Shown here: in pieces, positions 23,162-34,756 of the stretch | How the letters are laid out: the number at the start of each line of letters is the position of its first letter | Position numbering within the stretch: the first letter of the stretch is position 1 | Source: Erodium maritimum | Taxonomy: Eukaryota; Streptophyta; Magnoliopsida; Geraniales; Geraniaceae | Assembly (NCBI GenBank): GCA_963921825.1 | Contig: OY997596.1 | Coordinates: forward strand, 60,214,754-60,278,753 | Length of the DNA: 64,000 nt | Direction of reading: 5' to 3' | Notes under the pieces: generated by a model | Database searches by the model: none | The model's input: only the letters and a program-made list of their open reading frames with translations | What the model was told of the DNA's origin: nothing | Made by a program: the position numbers and the translations under genes

Positions 23162-25112
23162 CATTTTTTGTTTGGAGCCACAAAGTAATTTAAACAAATA
23201 CTATAAGTCGATGCATCGTGCATGCTCTAAGAGAAGTCATCGAAAAGATAAATTCAAAATCACGATTAATTTCTTATCAAACCTTGTTGCAGTTGCACGA
23301 GTTTTTCTTGTCTGATGTCGATCATACCCTTTCTATCCTGTACTTTTTTTCGATATTGTAAAAGTCTTCATTACTGAGAAATATCTTACACCATTATAGA
23401 CATATTGTCTTGTGCTAATGTTATGTCATCTTAAATTATAGATGATAATTGCAAAAAGTTAACTTAAGTCTTCCATGGTATTATGTGTAAATTTGTTTTA
23501 AAATAACTGTTTTACCCTAAAAATTTAACTTATATGGATAGTCGTATATAGCCACTCTCATTCATATCCTCTTTTTCTCATTCATGCCCTCCAACTGTAA
23601 CTCTCATAAAAGGCAATAACTCGAGCATCTTTTCCAAAACATTATGGGTCTGACCATTTTTGTCAAAACACCCGTTTGGATCCCCCCAAATCCATCCCAC
23701 ACTCAGTGGTGGAGAATGTCATGAACTAGCCTAACTTCGTCATTTGATGGAATGCGTGTATTATTTTTTTTGGAAAGCTAGCATATATTAAAAATCTCAA
23801 GACTTTGAAATAAAGTCGGGAGAAAGAGGAAAGAATCCCCTCATACAAACAAGAGCACTGGTATAAATCCAGCCTCAAACCACTCACAACAAGGAAAGAA
23901 AACCAGAGAAAAGGTCTCAGTACCGGATATTATAGCCATTAAGCAACAAACATAGCAACCACGGCCAAGGAAACTAAGCTTAACAAGGGGCAAAAGAAAA
24001 ATATAAACAGTCTAAAATACTAAATGCAACAATGGAGCTCAAAACAATAAACATCATGTCTAATACCTAGATCTCCCAACCATGAAGTACAAAAAACAAC
24101 ACACCACTGCAGCACCAAGTTCCGACTACCACAAAATCCGACCAAGTATAATACACCCAAACTCATCCGATCCGCCAACTCAAAGAGTCGTAAGGCTCAG
24201 ACACACCGCCGGCCTACACCGCAAACGGCAGAGGAGGACCAGTGATGTTGTGGTTGTGATCAACAATATGTAACCGTTTTTAGTTATCTTCTCATATCTC
24301 AACAATGTGATTTCAGGGCGTACATATTTTCACAAGTGTTTACATTGTTTCGGATGACTTCATCAACACGATATCGGTCTCGATTTTACAAAATCTTTAA
24401 ATAGGATGTATTCACAAGGATTGGTTAGGGCTTGAGAAGTGCATAGCTTTTGGGTGTTGGAGTGTCAATGAGAAGTGCATGTCACTATTGAAACCTCCAA
24501 ATCATGGCAATGAAATGAGTTACTAGTTTAATTCGGCAAAATATCAAACCTTTGGTTGGGTTTTTAGCAAGCTACGTCGTTTTGATGACTTGGATACCAA
24601 GTCACAGTGTGTAACTGAGTTTTCTCATTCATAGATCAGGATGATATGATTATTCTCTTATGAAAGAAAGTTCCAACCCAATTCTTCCTTGCAAGTGTTT
24701 ATTCACTTTGTTCATATATTACAATTGTTTTTGCAAATTGCGATAGAGAAGATTAACTTCGTGTCGTCAGATCAAGCGAATTTATAATTAAAATGTCATT
24801 AGAATTTTAAAAAAATGATAATTCATCTTCGGATACATATATATTAGTGAGGAGTTATTCGCCGTGTTTCAGTTTCAGCTTATTATTAGAAATGCAGTCT
24901 TACTCTAATACACGTGCAAAAAAACTCGATTTTTTGCGTGAAAAAATAAAGAAAATCTCACATCTATGAAAAAAAATGAATAATTTATATATAAATGTAA
25001 ATATCACACATTCACGTCTATGAAAAACAAAAGAATAATTTATAAATGTCACACATAACTCTTATTTATATAGTTTTCAAATGCGGCCATAACAACTATG
25101 GATTGTTACAAA

Positions 25113-27665
25113 TCATAATAAGAACCTTGTTTCTTCGTCGGTCTGGTTGACTCCGTCAACTTCTATGAACGTTAGTTCTTCGTCGGTCTGGTCAATTCCA
25201 TCAACGTCGTCGACAGAGACGATTGAGGAGCCTCTCCTGAAGTGCCTTGGTACTGGTCTAAGCCACTCTTTTCCCCCGATCATATCTTTGGTCAAGAAAG
25301 GCGCCGCCTCCTTATCTGACAACCCTCGTGACCACCAAACCCTCTTCGACCTATTGGCTCCCGGACCATGACACTTGTACTCGCCATAGTAAATATGTCT
25401 GCCCACAAGAAAAAAACATTGTCATGTGTTTTGGTTCGTTTCGGATTAGGGTTTAAGGTTTTATATTTTACTAATGGTTTAGGGTTTTATGTTTTATTGA
25501 AATAACGACAACAACGTTGTTTAAGGTTTTGGGTTTAGGGTTCAAGATTTATTGATATAACGACGACGATTTTGGCTTTTGGGTTTAGAGTTTCAGGTGT
25601 ACCAGCATAACGACCGACATGTTTAGGGATTTCAGTTTACAGTTTCAAGTTTCACTAGCATATATTACATCAAGTTTTACTGACATAACAATAACGGTTT
25701 AGGGTTTTGGATTTAGAGTTTCAGGTTTTACTAACTTGATGGCAGGATATTACGGACGTAATGGAAACAGTTTATGGTCATAGGCTTTACCGACATAACG
25801 ACGGATTTAAAGATTACGGTTTAGAGTTTCAGGTTTTACAAACATAATTGCGAGTTTTATTGACATGACATTCACGTTTAGGGTTTTGGGTTTAGAATTC
25901 CAAGTCATATTATCATAACGACATGTTTGACTGACATAACAATCTAGTCTAGGGTTTAGAGTTCAAGTTTTCCATTCATAATGGAAATTTTACTAACATA
26001 ACGACAGTCGTTTAGGTTTCAAGTTTACCATCATAACGACAACTGACATACCAGTCTAGGGTTTTGGGTTCAGAGTTCTAGATTTGCCAACCAGAACGAT
26101 TGTTTCACTAACATAAAGACAAGCCATTTAGATTTCGGGATTAGGGTTTCGGGTTTTACTAACATAACCGCGACAACAACATACCCGTGCTTGCTTGCTC
26201 CTCTCCAGTCAGTCCATCCCTTAGCCTCGATCGCACTCGACAAGTAAGTCCTCGCGAAGACCACCCGCGAGTAACTGGCCCACGGCCTCCCGAGGTAAGC
26301 CTTCCCCTCGTGCGAGCCCGTGACCCTACAGCCCAAAAACGTAAAGCCCGTGTTCTCCGAAGTGGAGTCTCTCTTTTGGGCCGTTATAGGCCCACCTCTC
26401 CCGGTCGTTGTATGCAAGTGACATTTCTATGTAACATCAAAAAGTTTCGTTTAATCAAATGTAAGACGAAACAAAAGGGACAAAAACAATGTAAGAGTCA
26501 CTTGAAGAGTGTTACGGACACTTACTTCGTAGAGGGAGGCTGAGCTGCCGCATATGAAATCGGTCGCGCCTTCGATGTAGCAGTTCTTGTAGTAATGCCT
26601 CCCGTGATCGTCGAGGATCGTGTCCTGGTAGGAAATCATCCTGCAACCGTAGAAGGCGCATTTGTCTCCGCGCACCCTAAGGGCAACGGCTACCCCAGAG
26701 CTCCCGAATGTATTCTGTAAACAACGATAGTTTGAGACTCAAAATCGAGTTAATTGTTCAGGACGAACACTACACGAACACTATGACCAAATTGTTTAAA
26801 TCTTAAGACCTTCCATAGTGGGTCGATTAGGGGGTGTCGATTCGATATTTTTTTATCAAGTCATATGATATACTGAACCAATACCTGAATTGTGAGATAT
26901 CTCCCAACAAAATGAGAAGCCAAGACCGAGAGAACCGCCGACTCAAATATATCACCGCCGAGTTTCAATGTTATGGCGGTGGTCTTCCCCTTCGAGCCGC
27001 TCAATGTTATGAACGGCTTGTTCGCCGGCACGACCACCCTCTCTCTGTCCAAGAAAAAGGGAAAAAAAAACTATAATCGCTGTCCATCTACATTCGACTT
27101 GAATCCCATGAACATTATTTCAAATGATAATCACAAAAATAATATAAACTAACATTAAAAGTATTTATATCACAAAAAATAATAAATAACTATTTATTAT
27201 AAGATGTGTCGTTATCATGTTAAATTTGGAATGTTGTAAAGCATTTTATTGTCAATACAATACTTAAAAAGATCACGCCATCACTCATCGATTGATCTCT
27301 CACTCAACTTTTTAGCCCAGTCTTAATGATCTTCGCAACAAAATATACCCAAACACCAATTCAAAACCAGAGTTTTTAGATGGATCAGACTTCAGCAACA
27401 TTAACGATACAACTAACCTGTATGTTTCCGGTTTGATCAAAATGAAGTAGAGATCCTTGTTGTTGACGGGAACCGAATCAACGGCATCCTGAATCTTCCT
27501 AAAATCCCCGTGCCCGGACGGATCCACCTTTAACAAAATGGCCATGTCGGAATGTCCTGACATGTCGGAACCCGAATCGACGAAACAATTCGGACAATGC
27601 TTCAAGCAGGAGGGTAATATAGCCCGGAGCCTCCGAGCCTCGACCCCTCCCATGTGACCGAACAT
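25113..27665 (-). CDS. PME11: Pectin methylesterase, PE11-like, no PRO domain
   Basis: Five exons (27418-27665, 26885-27044, 26526-26714, 26185-26426, 25113-25398) join at GT-AG borders to 374 aa. Pectinesterases remove methyl esters from cell-wall homogalacturonan. Expected landmarks are present: [21 protein letters not shown] with Gln166 and the acid Asp167, TDFICG with the nucleophile Asp188, and YLGRPW with Arg246 and Trp248. KRVWWSR and KEWL close the fold. Two things are odd. The oxyanion Gln of the QAVAL motif is Val144 (GVAVAL). The first in-frame ATG, 27665, gives no signal peptide, so an upstream exon may be missing or the secretion signal lost. The C-terminus ends in an acidic tail with a repeated DG(I/V)(D/N)QTDEE. 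The symbol rests on similarity of type and position next to RER1, and is not certain. Confidence 0.8.
25430..26165. repeat. Degenerate telomere-like array in pectinesterase intron 4
   Basis: Phrases such as GGTTTAGGGTTTTGGGTTTAG, TTTCAGGTTTTAC and CATAACGAC recur every 50-75 bp on the plus strand across almost the whole intron (25399-26184), at least ten times, with heavy variation. TTTAGGG is the plant telomere unit, but here it is embedded in a longer unit. Confidence 0.75.
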
Positions 27666-29080
27666 GTTCTTCGCGAGAAAAATTGGAGTTTTCGGATTAA
27701 ACTATGACCGTGAAGCAATGAAAAGTGGTGTGTGGCCGATTTCTTGTGGTTCACGCGAGTGAGTTTTTGTTGATTCCTATGTATGGATTCGAACTCAAGT
27801 GTTAACGTTGTTGATAACACACGTTGGAGGAGCTTGTGATCCATGATTTATGGAGACTTTTTCATTTTAGACCCATTTGCTGATTTTTCGGTTGCGTAGA
27901 TCTATGATAAATTCATTTTGACTTAGAATGTTAACATGATTTGTGTATGTTCGAATTAATTTCAAAAGATAAATAAATTATATTACCGTAAGAAAATGTT
28001 AATGAGGACATGTACGTCTAGTCCCCGGTGCATCATTCGATCCCCCGATCCGATTTATTCACCCATTCAAGTATCGAGCCCAATCTTTTTGTTGCTTCTG
28101 TTGAGGTATGAACCCACGTCGATTAAATATAATAATAAAGAGCTGGTTATAAAGGCTAGGACCACGATCAACTAATAAAGTTGACATTTTAGTTGTAGAA
28201 GCCCGACCTGATATAAGTAGCCCGTTTTAAAACAAAATTTACAACAAACGAGTGAGGGTGCCCACGTTTCTGCCTCCTCGAGCCCAATCATCCAGTAGCG
28301 TTCCTCTCGTCAAAACCGAAAATAGACGTACGACTAAGAGATCACCCTCGTGAATACGTGGTTGAACCACTCGAAGAACTCGGTGTTGAAAATTATAGTT
28401 AAAAAGTTTTATTGTTTGATCCTCTTCATTTTGGGCTTAGTAGTACAAACTTAGTTCATTTCTTGATTATTTTTTGCTCGTATTCTGTATTATATATCAG
28501 GGAAAAACATCATCTCGTTTAAATCTCTCTTTATGTATATTGTTCTGTTAAGTTTCCGGCCTTTATTTGTGAGTAGACACGAATTGAGCTAGCAACTGTA
28601 TTAATTTTGTAGGGCAACCGGTTATTGATCACTACTGAGATCTACCAGACAAATTGCTTTCAAGTCAATGCTCTATATACTACTCCAAAGTTTAAAGCTT
28701 CGGATCCGATAAGTCCTTCATAAACTCAATCTTATTATACAATTATTATTTCCTACACTCGGAACACAGCACAAACATGACCAACATACGTTTTAGGGTA
28801 GCGCGAAGAACGATGTCTCCCTACTCACCAGGGCAATAAAAGAGATCGAATGAAGCGGAAAAAATACAAAGACCACCGGAGCGTCACAAACCGGAAAGTG
28901 AAAATGTGAAGAGGTGTTGGTCAAAGTACAAACACATCTACACATCTACCAAAAAGGTCATCTGGACGATCAATCATGACTAATGTCGAGCAAGATTACA
29001 AGGAGCAATACGTGCATAACTTCGGTTGTATCTAGTTTGAAAGAAGCTTTATTGACAACATCGATTCGAGAATGGGTTCT
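27666..29080. other. Upstream of pectinesterase; no gene seen
   Basis: It holds the pectinesterase leader or promoter and ordinary mixed sequence. The frame at 27602-27844 (minus) is out of phase with the pectinesterase and shows no domain. Confidence 0.35.
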
Positions 29081-29089
29081 CTCTTACCA

Positions 29090-29370
29090 ACGGGGCCTAT
29101 AAAATATCTGAGAATGACATTAGGCCCGTAAATATTTGAACTGATAATCCATCATCAAACTAAAATAATTAACCGGGCCCATAAAATCAGGACCGGTGTA
29201 GTGACGACTAAGCATAAGCCCAAACCTTAGACTTTGGGCTTATAAAGGCCCTGATCCCAAACTCGTGATTCACTAACATATCAAGGGGTACTTCAGTAAT
29301 TACGTCGCCAGAACGAAGCGACCACGGCTCTATAAATAAGAGAGTCGCGGAAGCCCCGAAACCCTAAACC
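29090..29370 (+). promoter_or_regulatory. Promoter with site II elements, TATA box and telo-boxes
   Basis: GGGCC/GGCCC-type site II motifs occur near 29093, 29124, 29176 and 29250. TATAAATA lies at 29331-29338 and AAACCCTAAA (telo-box) near 29360, with another AAACCCTAA near 29424. This combination is typical of plant ribosomal-protein and snoRNA promoters. The only product I can find downstream is the C/D snoRNA at 29465. Confidence 0.65.
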
Positions 29371-29464
29371 ATTGCTTCTCCTTCTTCTTCGCCGCTCTCT
29401 CCATCTCCTTCTCTGCTTATTCCAAACCCTAATTTTTGTCTTCAATTCTGTTCTTCAAGTTCAC

Positions 29465-29564
29465 GAGAAGGCTGCGATGATGATGAGAATATAATCTCGT
29501 TAATCTGATGATTAAATGTGAGGAAAATCCTTCTCATCCATTCATTCAATCTGAGCTCCTTCTC
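29465..29564 (+). ncRNA. C/D-box snoRNA targeting 25S rRNA
   Basis: Box C ATGATGA (29477-29483, overlapping second match 29480-29486), an internal D' CTGA (29505-29508), a C'-like TGATTA just after it, and box D CTGA (29551-29554) are in order. A perfect 7-bp terminal stem closes it: GAGAAGG (29465-29471) with CCTTCTC (29558-29564). The 12 nt directly before D', AATCTCGTTAAT (29493-29504), are exactly complementary to ATTAACGAGATT in plant 25S rRNA (from memory). ATCCATTCAT, five nt before box D, is complementary to the rRNA bases just 5' of that site. By the box-plus-five rule the second A of the TTAAC core would be 2'-O-methylated. It sits about 130 nt after a TATA box, so it may be transcribed alone by Pol II. 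Confidence 0.85.
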
Positions 29565-29902
29565 TCAACACCTTGTTCTTCCTTTAATTTATGTTTCGAA
29601 TTAATTTATAATTTTAACCCATTTTTCTTCATTTACGATTGTTTTTATCTCTGATTTGGGTTAAATTTTCTGAGATTTGAAAGATGTGCAATTAGTTTAC
29701 CAAAGGGAAATTTCGGAAAATGACCTTTTATGTTTCATATTTTGAAGGAAATGTATTTTTTAATCCGAAATGGGTCATGTGAAAATCAATTAATATTCTT
29801 ATTTTTAATCTGTTAAATGTGTTAGACACAGAAAAAACGAAGGAATGAGAAACTAAATTAACCCCAAATTAAATCAATTAGATCCACATTGTGAGTTACA
29901 AG

Positions 29903-30382
29903 AAAGGTTGTAAAAGTTAAACTGAGACTAATCGGGATCTTAGTGGATATTAGTTCGATTTAATATTTTAAAATTTTAAAATATTAATAAATATATGTTA
30001 TATAAATATAATTAAAAATATATATTATATTGGTATATTATAAAAAATATCAAGTATGAAAATATAAAAAATTAAATTAATTGTTTAGTTTTTTATTTTA
30101 ATAAAAATCTAAATTATAATGATAAGCCATAAAAAAAACATGCTCATATTTCTTTTATTAAAAAAAATTTACTAAAAAATTAAAGACTGTTACAAATATC
30201 ATATGTCTTACATTTTTATTTCTTTTTCAGAAGTCCAATTCTACAAATCAAAACCTTTCTGACTAAACGGACATAACAATGGATCGGTTTTGGGACCTAG
30301 ACAGGACGATAAATTGGACGTTTTTATAGATTTTAGGGCTTAAACGGGTCTAAACAGACTAGAAAGGAACTTTTACAACAGT
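29903..30382 (-). mobile_element. hAT-like element, family G copy 2 (inverted)
   Basis: Ends GGTTGTAAAAG and CTTTTACAACAG are inverted. The flanks GTTACAAG (29895-29902) and GCTACAAG (30383-30390) are an 8-bp duplication with one change. Read on the minus strand, the interior matches the copy at 5046-5581 (CTAGTCTG, CCTAAAATC, and the AT-rich middle). Confidence 0.65.
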
Positions 30383-30390
30383 GCTACAAG

Positions 30391-31287
30391 TATACATGAG
30401 GGTAATCTTTTGCTACAGTTGAAGAACACTCCTCTTTAAAGTGTGATGTATTTGTGGACTGGGCTATTTCAAATCAGAACCACTGGGCCCATTGGTTGGT
30501 CCATGTAATTGGGCTTTTAAGGCCCGTTATTCATCTCTTGTAGGCTGAAAATAGTTTTCAAATGGATAGGAAAATAAAATGTATGAACTCAATAATTTCA
30601 ATCCCAAATTAATTAAGATATATCAACTCAATAATTTCAATCCAAATTTTTTGCCAAAATAAATGTTCACCTCTAATCATGTTTGTTCTAATAAATGTTC
30701 ACATAATGTGATCTTGTCAGCTTGATTAACAATCTTTAGATCTGTTTTATGTGAATATTACAAAACTCAAATTAATTAAGATATATCAACTCAATCATTT
30801 AGTCATTTAACACGATAACTAATAGTGTAATTGACGGTAACACAATACGATAAAAAAAGTATGTGATAAATAAGAAAATACAAATAGAAACACTCTAATC
30901 GTATAACAAAATGCATACATGTACATATTCAGTTGATATATATCAATTTATAGTTGCACATGAATTTATTACAAAATTGTTGTTTTTTGTATAATTATGT
31001 TTATATACTATACATATATTAGATTCTATATGCTAAGGGAAAGTAAACAAAAAGAAATCCAAAGCGTGCAAGGTGGTCCTTGCATATTCGCGTAGGATTT
31101 CACGTGTTTCATGTTATTCGGGTGAGAGCGTACGCTAGTTATGTTTTTGGTTACTGGACACTCGTCATCTAGGATATAGTGCTCATTTGTTTCGTTCAAC
31201 AGCACGACGCTTGTATTGCTATCTCCCAATCTTGTTTCCACGATTTAGGATGAGCAATAAAACTCAATTCAATAAATTGTGGTATGA
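30391..31287. other. AT-rich spacer downstream of the bHLH gene
   Basis: It presumably includes the bHLH 3'UTR at its right edge. The phrase 'AATTAAGATATATCAACTCAAT' occurs twice (about 30610 and 30773), as a dispersed duplicate. I recognise no gene. Confidence 0.35.
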
Positions 31288-34228
31288 TTATGTTCGAAAC
31301 TCGACATTGTATAGACTCTGCAGATCACCATTCCAATTTGAAGAGCTCTGGATTTGCTGTTTCAGGTACGAATTTGATTGGTGTTAGGAAAATGATATGA
31401 ACTGAGTTTCGTGTGTCGTAACTATTAACAAATGGGCTAAATATAAAAACCTATTTTAATGTATTGTATTGGTCACAAAAATAAACTACTTAAAGTTTAA
31501 AAGTGACAAACCAAATACTCTATGTTTTGGTCACAAGTCACTTCATTGCCTTAATGAATTGGTCACAAATTATTGATTGCCTTACAAATTGGTCACATGT
31601 CATTTACATATTTTTATGAATTAAGAAATATCGAAAATTTGGATTAAATTTAGACCAGTACGTGATTAATAACAACAACACTTTAAGTAACTAAATATAC
31701 GTGACCAATATTTTTTGGTATTTTTAGCGAAGAGACACTGAAACTTACCGTGAAGCATGACGAGTCCATAAATTGCTCTGGCAACGAAACTGGAGCACTG
31801 ATGGTTCTCCGGAGTGCCATTTCCGATGAACTCAACCCGATCCCCAACCCGCAACCCGATAAGGCTTGTTGGGTCGGGTTGAATTGGAGGTACGCCGGGT
31901 TTGCCATTTCAAGAGACATCATAATCGGATAGTTAGCAGTTGTACTAGGAAACATCTGCGTTTCAGACAACAAAACGACAAAACATGTCACGAACAATGA
32001 ACATCTACATCGTATATACATGTGTTTGAATATCTTACCTCTTCGGGGAAATTGTAGTCTGTGTTGAAGTTTGTTTGTGGACTCAAATTTGCTAATTTCA
32101 TCGATAGGAACTGTTGATCAAAAATGAAATATTATGTTCATATGAAATTTATGTATTATTCAATCTCACACGTCCATTATTTTGATCCGACATCTATGTT
32201 CGTTTCTAATTTACCGAAGTAATGTCTTTTAAACGTATAAACAAATATTAGGTATAACATGTTTATCAAGTAATGAACAGATGTAAATAGATATAAAATG
32301 CCGAAAAACGTTTTGTTAGAGGAAATTCCTAATCCAGCCCGCAACCTCAAGTGAACTATCCGTCAATAAGCCTTTGTTGTCGGTTAATCCAAGTTTTTAG
32401 TGCGAGGAAAATTCTATATCGTCGAATAATCCACTAAAGTTCAAACACTGGATTTCATTCGAGGTAATTTTAATCTAAATTACAATCTTAGTACTCAAGC
32501 TGATAATGCAAATATCAAGAGAACGATTTTACTAGAACCGTTTTGTCTTAAAGCGCAAACCCGTCATTGACAATATCGAAATAACGATGTTTGAACTCGA
32601 GATATTAACACGGTCGATAATTTGTGGGATTTTACCTCGACTTGCCGTTGAAGTGATTGAACGTAATTGATGATCTCGTCGAGCATGCCTGCTTTTCCGG
32701 TGATCTTATTACAACCTGGTACTAAATCTTGGAGATATTTCATTCTCTCACTGATCTTCTCTCTCCTCACCTTCAAAATTCGGACAATCAAAACGTGCAT
32801 GAACTCCAAAAACAGAGCATCAAGCAAAAAATTATAATAATAGTAAAAAAAACTACTCACTCTTTCTGCTAAACTGTGGCTATCCGTTGCTTGTCCTCGT
32901 CGAGCTCGAACGTGGATATAATCAAGCTTCTGGTTCTGAACCTCGGACGCTTTGGAATCGTCCTTGGAATCTTTTGCCATGGACTCGCCGGAGCAGGCTT
33001 TGAGCCTCTTGTCTTTAATCTCACCTTCAACGACCTGAAATTCTCAGAACTCAAGGTTGTAAAAAACGTTGAACACTCAATCGACAGTGAAAGCTGCTAA
33101 AAGTTAATCGAGGATCAGTCGGATTTGTATTTTCTAATCATTAGTATTTGGGGTAATTGTAAAATTTCGGAATTATGCGTGTTTTGTAAAAGCTTACGGT
33201 AAATTATTATTTTCTGTAAATGCTTATAGTAAAGTATTTTCCGTTTACAAATCCGTCATGTTTAACTGAATTAAGTCATGTGAAAATAACAGGTTTATTC
33301 TTTGTGTTATATGTGTTTTTGTTATTTGTAACACATGTATATATGATTTGGGACCTTTATGAATGCATTTTATAGAGGGTACTTTCGTTTTTTTCTAAAA
33401 AAATAACTCGTTAGTGGATTAACATACAAAAAAATAGTTTACGCAAAATTTTATAAAATATATATAGTCCACCGTAAGTTTTTGCACTTGTACCTGATAT
33501 CTCTATATTACCTATATGTTACCAACAACAACAATAAATACTTAAGATAAACTTATAAATCAGGTCTTTGTTGTAAAAATCAACATCTAACAACGAGCAT
33601 GGATCAATTATCACAACGCTAAAATCGCCCCGACCATTTATAATCGTTACGTTTGTTAAAATCGGATCCATGTCGTAAAAATCAACACCTAAAACAATCT
33701 GACCGAATTTTACAATAATTCTCAAAGCATCAATTTTGAAAAAAAACAGAATACATGAATTTCCACGAAACAGAGCAAAACTCTCACCTTTACATTGTTC
33801 TGAGCCTTCCTCTTCTTAACGCTCTCTCTTCCCTCCGCCGAACACATCTTCTCCGGCGCCGCCAAACCTTTCGCCTCCACGATCGCCGCCGCAGCGGCGG
33901 CAGCAACCGCCGGCGGGCAGCTGACGGTCCTCGAAATGGCGGAATTGAAATTGAAACCCAACCCACATGACCCGAACCCGGAACTCGGAATCTCGAACCG
34001 ACCCAATTCAGGCCACCCGTTTTCCGAACCCGGGTCGGGCTTCACCGGCCGGTTCGCCGCCTCTCCGGTGAGATCATCGCCGCCGGCCACCGGGGCCTGG
34101 AAGCAGCTCAGCCGAGTCCCATTGAAATAGCTCTGTTCTTGGTGTTGTCGATGTTGCCACTTGACGGTCTTGTCGGAGCAATCGGTTGGGTTCAGGGAAT
34201 GTAACATCTCCGGCAAGGCTCCGTTCAT
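31288..34228 (-). CDS. HBI1: bHLH transcription factor of the HBI1/BEE2 clade
   Basis: Six exons (33788-34228, 32861-33034, 32636-32770, 32039-32110, 31749-31955, 31288-31356) join at phase-0 GT-AG borders to 365 aa. HBI1/BEE proteins are nuclear regulators of cell elongation and of the growth-defence balance downstream of brassinosteroid and gibberellin. The N-terminus contains WQHRQHQEQ and [16 protein letters not shown], like HBI1. An alanine run (about residues 109-115) precedes a Lys/Arg patch. The domain includes [21 protein letters not shown], then helices through [20 protein letters not shown]. The E-box readers His200, Glu204 and Arg208 are present. The usual LAERARRE reads LAERVRRE here, at an exon junction. 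The C-terminus ends [11 protein letters not shown], a clade signature. HBI1 versus BEE2 is not settled by reading. Confidence 0.9.
33150..33500. mobile_element. MITE family D copy in bHLH intron 1
   Basis: It starts GGGGTAATTGTAAAATTTCGG and shares blocks with 8774-9078 and 6803-7087 (for example CATGTATATATGATTTGG and GTACTTTCG...TTTTTTCTAAAAAAATAA). The right end is worn. The element lies between the splice sites at 33034 and 33788. Confidence 0.55.
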
Positions 34229-34354
34229 CGGACCGGCGAAGATGAAAATTCTTACAGGACACTTCGGAGAAGATAAGGTAACGAAGCCAGTACTGTTCTG
34301 AATTGAGAGTTCGGAGCAAGTAATGAAACGATGAAGAGGAAGGACAAGAAGAGC

Positions 34355-34376
34355 TATATATATATATATATATATA
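34355..34376. repeat. (TA)n microsatellite in the bHLH 5' region
   Basis: An uninterrupted TA run of about 22 bp, some 130 bp upstream of the bHLH start codon. It could serve as a TATA region or simply be a variable microsatellite in the leader. Confidence 0.9.
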
Positions 34377-34756
34377 AAGAAAATATAAATTGTTCAAAAT
34401 TGTACAATTTCAACTGGAGTGATCGGAATTATTAGGGGGCAGAGCCCGAAGCTGTGGGCGGTGGGACCCGCTAGACACGACGGCCACGCGGCTGCCCGAA
34501 GCACGAGGAAACTGTCGGTTTTGAGTTTCGAGAAGAAAAAAAAGGATAACGATGGTCGTTATCGATGTAATTTTAAGAGATGGAAAGATGACGATAATGA
34601 AGTGGGGTGGTGACGTCAGGAGGACATGAATGCAGTGTTACGACAACGTTGGGGTAGAGGTTGCGTTGAGTGGGGAGTCTACCGCCCTGTTCCCCACTTT
34701 GTTGTTCCAACTAACCACCGTATAAATGACCGATACTACTGGAAGAATTCTTCTTT

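Larger units (their letters stand above)
22269..25112. other. Spacer between RER1 and the pectinesterase; repeats, no gene
   Basis: It contains a perfect hairpin (22690-22745), a 58-bp tandem duplication (23046-23161) and AT-rich DNA. At about 23770-24290 a somewhat less AT-rich stretch with no recognisable product might be an old retrotransposon tail. I see no host gene. Confidence 0.4.

Noticed and set aside
25430-26165. True interstitial telomere
   Set aside because: TTTAGGG does not occur in uninterrupted tandem runs. It is embedded in a longer degenerate unit.
27602-27844. Minus-strand ORF upstream of the pectinesterase as its N-terminus
   Set aside because: It is in a different frame, has no signal-peptide character, and no splice pair joining it to the first supported exon is evident.
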